From Deltaproteobacteria bacterium RBG_13_43_22 (GTDB taxonomy: Bacteria > Desulfobacterota > RBG-13-43-22): a DNA stretch of 64,000 bases. The notes beneath the pieces are model-generated. The model saw only the letters and a program-made list of their open reading frames with translations, was not told where the DNA came from and made no database searches. Where the stretch lies: positions 186,001 to 250,000 of the forward strand of contig MGQB01000023.1 of assembly GCA_001797675.1 (NCBI GenBank), given 5' to 3'. This document shows positions 46,187 through 53,525 of this stretch, piece after piece. The translations under genes were made by a program, and so were the position numbers. Numbering within the stretch: the stretch's first letter is position 1; every line of letters begins with the position of its first letter.

Positions 46187-47212
46187 ATGGGCAGCCTAAA
46201 ATTTGATGAAAATGTGTGCGCAACGTGTCCGTCCGCGGATTGCCTCATAAAGTGCCAGTATATGGATTTTGAAGAAGATGAGGCCCATAATGAAATGATG
46301 AAGATCGTTAAAGGGCTGGACTCCCGGGTGTTGCACGACTGTGTCACCTGTTATGCCTGTGAGGAATACTGCCGGAGGGGCAACCATCCCTTTTATCTCA
46401 TCGGCGAGCGGAGGGAAGAAAAAGGAATCTACACCGCCTCAAGGGCCATTACCAATCAATGGATTAATTTGACCCAGATGCAGGGCAAACCCATGGTGGG
46501 GACGGTCAAAGACAAGGCCCTCTCGTCCTGTTTCATACCGGATCTGGGTGCTTTGGGATCCGGAGAACTTTTTAAAGAGGTGTTCCCGGCGGTTACCTTT
46601 GGTGCTGAGTTCATGTGTCCGGCCGTTCATACCCATTTTGCCAAGATGTCGGTGGTAAAAGAGAGGCTCCCCAAAGTCATGGAAAACTTTAAGAAGCTGG
46701 GCGTTAAAGAGGTTATCTGCCTCCATGATGAGTGTTACGGCACCTATACTTCAATCGCCCAGGCTTACGGGATGGAGGTGCCCTTTAAGCCGGTTTATTA
46801 TATGGATTTTTTATTGACCCGGTTGAAGGAGTTAAAGGACAGAATCATTCCCCTGAATATCAAGGCCGCCTACCAGCGTCCCTGTTCGAACAGGCTGATT
46901 CCCCATAAACATCGTCTGGTTCAAGAGATCATGGATTATATCGGGGTGGATATGCCCGGGAGGAAATATCAGGGAGAGAACAGCCTCTGTTGTGCCGAAA
47001 TTATTCGTTCGGTTGCCGGGTATAAATTGGCGGACGACATTCAGGGGAGAAATATTGATGATATGCTGGAGGCCGGAGCGGAATATTGTGTGTTTAATTG
47101 TCCTGCCTGCCAGTCCTCTTTATCCGAAAAGGTCTCTAAAAAAGGCTTGAAACCGGTTCATATCATCGACTTGTGCAAGATGGCCGTTGGGGAAAAGGGA
47201 AGGGAGGGATAG
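46187..47212 (+). CDS. HdrD-like iron-sulfur protein with CCG domains (2)
   Basis: A 341-residue protein. The N-terminal clusters are CATCPSADCLIKC and CVTCYACEEYC. The first CCG domain is degenerate (SSCFIPDLGALG, FMCPAVHTH in place of CCG, and HDECYG), and the second is intact (QRPCSNRL, SLCCAEIIRSV, CPACQSSL). It therefore probably binds fewer clusters than HdrD. It is followed after 4 bases by the flavoprotein gene, arguing that it is that protein's electron acceptor. The role is inferred from domain content. Confidence 0.82.
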   Translation: MGSLKFDENVCATCPSADCLIKCQYMDFEEDEAHNEMMKIVKGLDSRVLHDCVTCYACEEYCRRGNHPFYLIGERREEKGIYTASRAITNQWINLTQMQGKPMVGTVKDKALSSCFIPDLGALGSGELFKEVFPAVTFGAEFMCPAVHTHFAKMSVVKERLPKVMENFKKLGVKEVICLHDECYGTYTSIAQAYGMEVPFKPVYYMDFLLTRLKELKDRIIPLNIKAAYQRPCSNRLIPHKHRLVQEIMDYIGVDMPGRKYQGENSLCCAEIIRSVAGYKLADDIQGRNIDDMLEAGAEYCVFNCPACQSSLSEKVSKKGLKPVHIIDLCKMAVGEKGREG

Positions 47213-47216
47213 GACC

Positions 47217-48599
47217 ATGAAGAATATCTATGAGGCTCTGGTTGAAATTATGGGAGAAAGAGGTGTTTCCAACAGGCCCGAGGAGATCTGGTTTTATGGC
47301 CGGGACCCCGGTGTACTCCCTCCCCATCCCCCGGACTATGTGGTGGCCCCTGAAACGACCGAACAGGTTCAAAAGGTCGTTCAGCTGGCCAACAGGGAAA
47401 AGATTCCCGTGGTCCCCATGGGAAACGGCATGGCTCTGACCGGCCTGGTGATCCCTTTAAAAGGGGGCATTGTCATGGACATGAAGAGGATGAACAAGAT
47501 TCTGGAAGTCAACGAAATGGCCCGTTATGTCGTTGTGGAAGGGGGTACCTCCCAGGGGATGCTCAAGGCGCACCTTCGGGATCATTATCCCCGTCTCAGA
47601 CACAGCCTTCCGGATGCGCCGCCCACCACGACTATCGCCGCCAATGTGTCCCTCCATGGACAGGGTTGCCTGACCCAGCAGTACGGTTTTAATTCAGATA
47701 TGGTTAGCGGTTTGGAAGTGGTCCTGCCTACGGGTGAACTCTGTAAAATAGGCTCCCCCTCCTTAGGCCCCTACTGGTTTTCCAAAGGCCCATCCCTGCC
47801 CGATTTGTCCGGCCTTTTTTTGGGGTGGCTCGGTACCACCGGCATCTTTACCAAGGTTGGACTCAAGCTTTACCCCAATAAAAAAATCCGGGAGATGGAA
47901 ATCTTTGTCACCGACAAAGCCGAACTGGTACCCGAAATTATTTATAAGCTGACCCATCTGGAGATGCTGGAGGATCTGATTGCCTGGTTCCAGCCGAAGC
48001 CGCTGATGTTCAAGGATAATTATCACCTCACTATCTATTTTACCGGAGATTCGGAAAAAGAGATTGAATTTAAAAGAACCATGATCTGGGATGCGCTCCA
48101 GGAATTTATTGATAACAAAGACGGGGGGTTCATGAATGTCCAGGCCATGAAACCGAACCTGATGGAAAATCCCCAGAGGGGTATCGCCGCCTTTGCCGAT
48201 GTGCCCAGGGGCGGCGGCTTCGAATATTCCGGTCCCATCACTCTGATTGAACTCTATCCCCAATTTGCAGCCAAGGTCGTAGAACTGGCGGAAAAATACG
48301 ATGTTATCTATTCCAGCGCGGCCAGGGTTATATCCGGGGGCCATTCCATGATGTTCAGCATCTCCTTTGCCTTTAACCGGGCCGACCCGGCCATGATGGA
48401 ACGGGTAAAAAAGGCCCTGGATGAGGCCACGGAATATGCCCTCAAAATGGGAGGCATTCCCTGGAAACCTAATTATATGGAACAGAAGATGACCATGGAC
48501 CATATGGATCCCAACACCCTCAAGCTGCTCCGGATGATCAAGAAAAACCTGGACCCCCATGGCATCATGAACCCCGGAAACTGGGAACCCGCCCCGTAG
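47217..48599 (+). CDS. GlcD-like FAD-linked oxidase
   Basis: A 460-residue flavoprotein of the FAD_binding_4 family (glycolate/D-lactate dehydrogenase GlcD type). PDYVVAPETTEQVQKVVQLANREKIPVVPMGNGMALTG is the FAD-binding start. HSLPDAPPTTTIAANVSLHGQGCLTQQYG and GLEVVLPTGELCKIG follow, with the C-terminal end NLDPHGIMNPGNW typical of 2-hydroxyacid oxidising enzymes. The ATG at 47217 lies 4 bases after the upstream stop, with GGGAGGG upstream; a longer open frame to 47187 is rejected. Flanked by two CCG proteins, it could form a 2-hydroxyacid dehydrogenase complex. Confidence 0.88.
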   Translation: MKNIYEALVEIMGERGVSNRPEEIWFYGRDPGVLPPHPPDYVVAPETTEQVQKVVQLANREKIPVVPMGNGMALTGLVIPLKGGIVMDMKRMNKILEVNEMARYVVVEGGTSQGMLKAHLRDHYPRLRHSLPDAPPTTTIAANVSLHGQGCLTQQYGFNSDMVSGLEVVLPTGELCKIGSPSLGPYWFSKGPSLPDLSGLFLGWLGTTGIFTKVGLKLYPNKKIREMEIFVTDKAELVPEIIYKLTHLEMLEDLIAWFQPKPLMFKDNYHLTIYFTGDSEKEIEFKRTMIWDALQEFIDNKDGGFMNVQAMKPNLMENPQRGIAAFADVPRGGGFEYSGPITLIELYPQFAAKVVELAEKYDVIYSSAARVISGGHSMMFSISFAFNRADPAMMERVKKALDEATEYALKMGGIPWKPNYMEQKMTMDHMDPNTLKLLRMIKKNLDPHGIMNPGNWEPAP

Positions 48600-48651
48600 G
48601 GGTGGGACTGAGTACCGCATTGGCGGTACGAAGAAACTGGGAGGTAAGCTA

Positions 48652-49830
48652 ATGGAATACGCACGTCAAATAGAACATGCCGACATTGTCCATCGCTGTT
48701 TTCGCTGCGGTTATTGTAAATTTCCGGAAGATTACGTCGATTTTAATTGCCCTTCCTATAAGGCCTTCGGCTGGGATACCTTTTCACCGGGTGGCCGTAT
48801 GTGGCTGATCAGGGCCTGGCTCAATAAGGAACTGGAAACCAGCCCGCACTTTTCCCGGATCCTTTACTCCTGTGTAGCCTGTGGTAACTGCAAAGATCAA
48901 TGCGTTTATCCGAGATTTAAGGATTATCTGCTGAATGTCTTTGAAGAGGCCAAGGCCGAACTGGTCAATGAGGGCCGAATTCCCCCGGAAGTCAGGGATT
49001 ATTTCAAAGCCGTCAGTGTGAACGGCAATCCCTATAAACAACCCCAGGAGGAGCGCGGCCAATGGGCTGATGGATTGGGATTGAAAGAGTTCACTGACCA
49101 GGAATATCTTTTTTATGTGGGCTGTGTCGGATCCTACGACGAGGTGGGGCAAAGGATGGCCCGGTCGGTCGGACAATTATTATCCGAAACCGGCGTCTCC
49201 ATCGGCATCCTGGGGAAAGAAGAGACCTGTGACGGACATGAAGTCAAGGTTCTTGGCGAGACTGGTCTTTTTACGGCCCTGGCCGAAGAAAATATTATGA
49301 AATTCAAGAAAAAGGGGATCGAAAAAATCATCACCCTGGATCCCCATGCCCTGAACGTTTTCAGAAAAGATTACCCAAAGTTAAGGGGGAACTTTGAAGT
49401 TTTTCATTATACCGAAATCCTGTCTCAATTGATTAGGAATAACCAGATCCCCCTTTCCAATTACCAGGCCAAGGTGACTTATCATGATCCTTGCTACCTG
49501 GGTAGGCATAATCTCATTCTTGAACCGCCACGAGAGGTATTAAAAGGGCTCCCGGGTATTGAATTGGTGGAGATGCGCCGGAAGGGTCTAAGCGCCTTCT
49601 GTTGCGGCGGAGGGGGTGGAAACTTTTTTACGGATATGGTCGGGTCGGGTGAAAACAATCCGGCCAGGATTCGAATCAAAGAGGCCTTGGACACAGGAGC
49701 CGAAATCGTGGCCGTGGCTTGTCCCCAGTGCGCAAAAATGTTGGACGATGCGATCAAGTCCGAAGGCCAGGAGGATTGGCTTGAGGTGTTGGATTTGTCT
49801 GAATTAGTTAATAGAGTCCGATCAAAATAA
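48652..49830 (+). CDS. HdrD/GlcF-like iron-sulfur protein with CCG domains (3)
   Basis: A 392-residue protein. The N-terminal CFRCGYCKFPEDYVDFNCP and CVACGNCKDQCVYP are cluster motifs. Two CCG domains follow: the first has YVGCVGSY, then EETCDGHE, and the second has HDPCYLGRHN, FCCGGGGGN and CPQCAKML. The layout matches GlcF and the iron-sulfur partners of FAD-linked oxidases. It lies downstream of the GlcD-like gene (52-base gap) and is the likely second electron-accepting subunit. Confidence 0.85.
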   Translation: MEYARQIEHADIVHRCFRCGYCKFPEDYVDFNCPSYKAFGWDTFSPGGRMWLIRAWLNKELETSPHFSRILYSCVACGNCKDQCVYPRFKDYLLNVFEEAKAELVNEGRIPPEVRDYFKAVSVNGNPYKQPQEERGQWADGLGLKEFTDQEYLFYVGCVGSYDEVGQRMARSVGQLLSETGVSIGILGKEETCDGHEVKVLGETGLFTALAEENIMKFKKKGIEKIITLDPHALNVFRKDYPKLRGNFEVFHYTEILSQLIRNNQIPLSNYQAKVTYHDPCYLGRHNLILEPPREVLKGLPGIELVEMRRKGLSAFCCGGGGGNFFTDMVGSGENNPARIRIKEALDTGAEIVAVACPQCAKMLDDAIKSEGQEDWLEVLDLSELVNRVRSK

Positions 49831-49851
49831 CCGAAAGGCCAGGAGGAGAAG

Positions 49852-50613
49852 ATGTCAAATAATGTGTTGCTTTATGAAGTCAAAGACAAAATAGCCTTCC
49901 TTACTTTAAATAACCCGCCGCGGAACCTGCTGAACCCTGAGTTATGCATTGCCTTGGGAGAAGCCTGGACCCACTTCGCCAATGACCCCGAAAGCCGGGT
50001 GGCCCTTCTCAGCGCCACCGGACCGGATTTTAGTTTTGGCGCGGATCTGAGACATAGCGGTTTATTAAAAGATCTACGAAAGGCCTTTCCCCAGAACGGA
50101 ACTAAAATTCTGAAACCGATTATCGGCGCTGTCCATGGGACCGTTGCCGGCAGCGGTTATGGTCTGACAACCTACGGAACGGATATCACCTATGCGACAG
50201 AAGACGCGCAATTTATTTTTGGCGAGGCCTGGGTGGGAATCGTCGGTTCAGTAATGGAATATGCCCCCTATATGCCCTTTAAGGTGGCTATGGAGTTTTA
50301 CCTGTCGGGTCTACCCATGAGCGGAAGACGAGCCTATGAAGTCGGTTTTGTCAACCATGTCGTCAAGGACAAGGATGAACTCATGACCGAAGCCGTCAAG
50401 ATGGCGGAGATCTTGAGAGACAATGCCCCGTTAACCTTAAGAACGATTAAATACGGGCACTACAAAAACATGGAAACTGCGGGGAGGAAGGCCATGCGGC
50501 TGGCCCAGGAGGAGTTTGACGCCTTTATTCAGCCTCAATTGGACAGCGAAGATATTAAGGAAGGTTATACGGCCCTTAAGGAAAAGAGAAAACCGGTTTT
50601 TAAGGGGAGATAA
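49852..50613 (+). CDS. Crotonase-fold (enoyl-CoA hydratase/isomerase family) protein, atypical active site
   Basis: A 253-residue protein of the crotonase superfamily. The start VKDKIAFLTLNNPPRNLLNP and the oxyanion-type stretches GPDFSFGADLRH and IIGAVHGTVAGSGYGLTTYGTDI fit the fold. The two catalytic glutamates of enoyl-CoA hydratase are not evident: the first is replaced within GYGLTTYG, and the usual FGQPE is FGEAW. It may therefore be an isomerase, lyase or non-catalytic CoA-binding member. AGGAGGA lies 6 bases before the ATG. It is the last gene of the plus-strand cluster. Confidence 0.82.
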   Translation: MSNNVLLYEVKDKIAFLTLNNPPRNLLNPELCIALGEAWTHFANDPESRVALLSATGPDFSFGADLRHSGLLKDLRKAFPQNGTKILKPIIGAVHGTVAGSGYGLTTYGTDITYATEDAQFIFGEAWVGIVGSVMEYAPYMPFKVAMEFYLSGLPMSGRRAYEVGFVNHVVKDKDELMTEAVKMAEILRDNAPLTLRTIKYGHYKNMETAGRKAMRLAQEEFDAFIQPQLDSEDIKEGYTALKEKRKPVFKGR

Positions 50614-50663
50614 AAAAGTAAATACCGGCCTCCTGATTTCTGTTGATCCTTTCTGATCTTATG

Positions 50664-50687
50664 TGAAGGTAACCTAGGAAACCTTCA
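50664..50687. repeat. Hairpin downstream of the crotonase gene
   Basis: TGAAGGT (50664-50670) and ACCTTCA (50681-50687) flank AACCTAGGAA. It has no T tract, so terminator function is doubtful. The GGATTCAAGG repeat occurs twice further on, at about 50719 and 50745. Confidence 0.4.
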
Positions 50688-50810
50688 TGCCCCTGCAGGA
50701 CACCACGAGGTATGGAAAAGGATTCAAGGAGCCTAGGGATCAAGGATTCAAATGAACGGGTTCGAAATTAAAACTCTTAAACCCTGGAATCCCGGCATCC
50801 TATTTTCGTT

Positions 50811-52067
50811 TTACATTAATTTTTGTTTCGGAACGCAAAGGCCGGCGTTGAGCAGGACATGAATCTTGGCCGCCCTACCCTTCTGGGCCAGAGCCATATC
50901 AACGGCCTCTTGTAGTGAAGGCTTGGGTTGGATAAAGGTCTGAGACAAAAAAGCAGGATCCAAACCGGTAATCCCCCAGACCTGTCCGCCTTCCTCCAGA
51001 AATTTCAAATTTCGAATAATGCGGTGATGGCCTAAGCCGTAGGGTTGATAAAGTAAAAATTTAGCCTTTTCCGGATCTCCGCTCTGCAAGATCAATTTTT
51101 GAAATTCCGGTGATCCGGGCCCTTGCGGACAAGGCATCACCAGGATCAGAATGCCGTCTTCTTTCAAGGCCATCTTGCCATGTTCTATGGGTTTCTGGGA
51201 TTGATAAAGATCGATATCCAAGGGGGGAAAAACAATACTGATCAAAATATCCGCTTTGTTTTGAAAAGGGAGGGAAAAAACTTCATCGGCCTTTTGAGCG
51301 GCCGCCGTCAAGGTTTCCTGGATCGATCCGCTGTAAGCGGCGTAAAGGCGGTGCTCAGGCGTCAGGACCAGCATCAGGGAAAAGATCGGTGGAACCGGCA
51401 GTAAACGCAGAGACTCCTCCAGGTCCTCATGTACAGGATTACCCTCCAGCTTAAGAGGTTGGGCCTTCAAATCCATGGCCAGGGAATGATTGGCTACTAT
51501 AGTGGAATGGGCCGCCACACCGGGCACAATGGCTTTTCGGCCACCGGTATAACCGGCAAAATAATGGGGTTCCACTGAACCGATAACCAGGATCCGGTCG
51601 GCCATCATAATCTCCTGATTGATCATGACACGGGTCCCGCGGGATGTTTCTCCAAGAAAAACCATTCCCCTTTCTTCCCGGCAGTCGTGAAAAAGAACCT
51701 GACTCCTTACCTCCGGCCATAAGGGATCGAATATACGGTGACATCCCTTTTCGGTACTCGGTTTGTGCGTTCCGGTGGCCACCATGATTTTCTTGGGAAA
51801 AGCGGCTAGGTCAGGCCAAAGGTATTCCAAAACGTGACCGGTCGGGGTCGGCCGGGTTTCATCGTTTACGAGAATCAATAAGGATCGGCAGTCCTTTAAA
51901 AAATCGGCCAAGGGCGAAGAATCCAGGGGATGTTCAAGGGCTTGTTTCAGTCCCGTTTCAAAGGAAATCGGCAGGATTTCCGTGGGAGCCAGAAGCTCTC
52001 CCCAATTTTCCTCAGTCACTTGAAGTGGGAGGGTATTATCGCCGTAGGGGATGGAGAGGGTTATCAT
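50811..52067 (-). CDS. larA: LarA-family nickel-pincer racemase
   Basis: A 418-residue protein of the LarA family (lactate racemase and related 2-hydroxyacid epimerases), which use a nickel-pincer nucleotide cofactor. ATGTHKPS contains the family histidine (H108-like). EPHYFAGYTGGRKAIVPGVAAHSTIVANH holds the second histidine, the cofactor-attaching lysine and the third histidine. The length is usual. Because many LarA homologues act on other 2-hydroxyacids, lactate is not assured. It converges on the GlcD/HdrD cluster, so it may convert an enantiomer into that dehydrogenase's substrate. The LarB, LarC and LarE genes needed for cofactor synthesis are not in the window. Confidence 0.88.
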   Translation of the reverse strand: MITLSIPYGDNTLPLQVTEENWGELLAPTEILPISFETGLKQALEHPLDSSPLADFLKDCRSLLILVNDETRPTPTGHVLEYLWPDLAAFPKKIMVATGTHKPSTEKGCHRIFDPLWPEVRSQVLFHDCREERGMVFLGETSRGTRVMINQEIMMADRILVIGSVEPHYFAGYTGGRKAIVPGVAAHSTIVANHSLAMDLKAQPLKLEGNPVHEDLEESLRLLPVPPIFSLMLVLTPEHRLYAAYSGSIQETLTAAAQKADEVFSLPFQNKADILISIVFPPLDIDLYQSQKPIEHGKMALKEDGILILVMPCPQGPGSPEFQKLILQSGDPEKAKFLLYQPYGLGHHRIIRNLKFLEEGGQVWGITGLDPAFLSQTFIQPKPSLQEAVDMALAQKGRAAKIHVLLNAGLCVPKQKLM

Positions 52068-52071
52068 AGAA

Positions 52072-52159
52072 GCTCAAGGGTCAAAGCTGAAAGCTCAAAG
52101 CCAAAACCCAAAACCGAGAAAAAAATTTTCCTTTGAGCCTTGAACTTTGAGCTTTGAGC
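52072..52159. repeat. Inverted pair of heptamer arrays (GCTCAAA / TTTGAGC)
   Basis: Four units run left to right at 52072-52099 (GCTCAAG, GGTCAAA, GCTGAAA, GCTCAAA). The opposite-strand array at 52132-52159 (TTTGAGC, CTTGAAC, TTTGAGC, TTTGAGC) matches it, giving a long imperfect stem of about 28 bp over a 32-base loop. It lies between larA and the Rho-N-like gene. Confidence 0.75.
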
Positions 52160-52168
52160 GGAAAAGAA

Positions 52169-52498
52169 TTAGGCTGCTTTTCGAGTTTTCTTTTTCAGTC
52201 GGCTGATCCGGCGTCTTAATAGATCAATCCCTTTTTTATCCTTTTTCTCCCGGGCTTCCAACTTCTTTTCCCGCAATTCACTTATCTTCTCTTTTAATTG
52301 GCGCATGGATCGTTCCCCCTTTTTAGCGGAATCCTCCTTTATCCCTCGAGCCTTTTTAATGGCCGCCAGGACTTCCTCTTTATTCATCCCGTGAACGCCG
52401 GATATTTCAGGAATGTTCAAAGCCACATCACGCAGTTCCTTGGCTGTCATCTTGTTTAAAGGTTTTTCTTTTTTTTCAACCTTTTCTTTTTTACCCAT
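52169..52498 (-). CDS. Rho N-terminal-domain-like basic protein
   Basis: A 109-residue Lys/Arg-rich protein. Residues 15-50 (MTAKELRDVALNIPEISGVHGMNKEEVLAAIKKA) resemble the SAP-like Rho N-terminal domain that binds nucleic acid. The rest is a charged helix, LKEKISELREKKLEAREKKDKKGIDLLRRRISRLKKK. An RNA- or DNA-binding role is inferred. A ribosome binding site is found just upstream (AAAGGAGA). Many Desulfobacterota carry similar short proteins of unknown function. Confidence 0.75.
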   Translation of the reverse strand: MGKKEKVEKKEKPLNKMTAKELRDVALNIPEISGVHGMNKEEVLAAIKKARGIKEDSAKKGERSMRQLKEKISELREKKLEAREKKDKKGIDLLRRRISRLKKKTRKAA

Positions 52499-52571
52499 AA
52501 CCTGTAATCTCCTTTACCTTACCGGATTATTTATTCCCAAGATAGGAATTAAAGAAATTTTCAATATCCGG

Positions 52572-52624
52572 TTTAAGGTGCAAGGCCTGGGGTTTTCCTT
52601 CAGCCTTACACCTTGGACCTTAAA
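52572..52624. repeat. Inverted heptamer arrays (TTTAAGG / CCTTAAA)
   Basis: TTTAAGG and TGCAAGG (52572-52585) face CCTTACA, CCTTGGA and CCTTAAA (52604-52624), forming a hairpin downstream of the slipin gene and upstream of the Rho-N-like gene. Confidence 0.65.
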
Positions 52625-52632
52625 CCTTGTTT

Positions 52633-53397
52633 TTATCCTTTTTTTGTTTCAGCTAATTCCGCCATTTTTAAAAACGGTTTAAATAGATCAATGGGAATCG
52701 GGAAAAGGGTCGTTGAATTATTCTCCGAAGCCACTTCCCTTAAGGTCTGGAGATAGCGGAGTTGAAGGGCAACAGGATGGGCTTCAATGATGGCGGCGGC
52801 ATCAGCCATGCGGGCTGCGGCTTGGAATTCCCCCTCGGCATTGATGACCTTGGCTCTTCGTTCCCGCTCGGCTTCGGCCTGTTTGGCCATGGCCCGCTGC
52901 ATCTCCTGGGGCAAATCGATCTGTTTAACTTCTACGACAGACACTTTAATTCCCCAGGGATCGGTATGCATATCCAGAATCTCCTGTATTTCCGTATTGA
53001 CCTTTTCCCGTTCCGATAGGATTTTATCCAATTCCGCCTGCCCGCAGACGCTGCGCAAGGTGGTCTGGGCCAACTGAGAGGTGGCATAAAGATATTGCTG
53101 AACTTCAATGGTGGCTTTTACGGCATCCATGACTCGAAAGTAAACCACGGCATTGACCTTCACCGAAACATTATCTCGCGTAATGACGTCTTGAGCTGGA
53201 ACATCCATGGTCACGGTTCGGAGATCCACTTTAATCATTTTATCAATAATGGGAATCAGGATAATCAAACCCGGTCCTTTGGCCCCCAACACCCGCCCCA
53301 GACGGAAAATTACCCCTCGTTCATACTCGTTTAAAATGCGTATGGCACTGCTTAAAAAAAAGATCAATAAAACAACAATGGCAGCCAGCGTGTACAT
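52633..53397 (-). CDS. Slipin/stomatin-like SPFH-domain protein
   Basis: A 254-residue membrane-associated scaffold protein of the stomatin/slipin group. The N-terminal helix ([17 protein letters not shown]) is followed by the SPFH domain [44 protein letters not shown]...[25 protein letters not shown] helical region is near [14 protein letters not shown] and [36 protein letters not shown] precedes the ATG. It is the expected partner of NfeD, the gene just upstream on the same strand (128-base gap), and the pair is thought to form proteolytic or lipid-organising assemblies. Confidence 0.93.
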   Translation of the reverse strand: MYTLAAIVVLLIFFLSSAIRILNEYERGVIFRLGRVLGAKGPGLIILIPIIDKMIKVDLRTVTMDVPAQDVITRDNVSVKVNAVVYFRVMDAVKATIEVQQYLYATSQLAQTTLRSVCGQAELDKILSEREKVNTEIQEILDMHTDPWGIKVSVVEVKQIDLPQEMQRAMAKQAEAERERRAKVINAEGEFQAAARMADAAAIIEAHPVALQLRYLQTLREVASENNSTTLFPIPIDLFKPFLKMAELAETKKG

Positions 53398-53525
53398 AAT
53401 GCTCTCCTCTCTTTTGATGGTTGATTGCAGATTTCGGGTTGTGGAATACTAAAACTCGATATCTGATGCCGGAGGTCGGCTATCAGATGTCGGAGGTCGG
53501 CCTTGTTTTTATCAGGCATCCGGTA

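Noticed and set aside
52072-52159. CRISPR array
   Set aside because: The units are 7 bases long without spacers and no cas genes are present, so these are simple tandem repeats.
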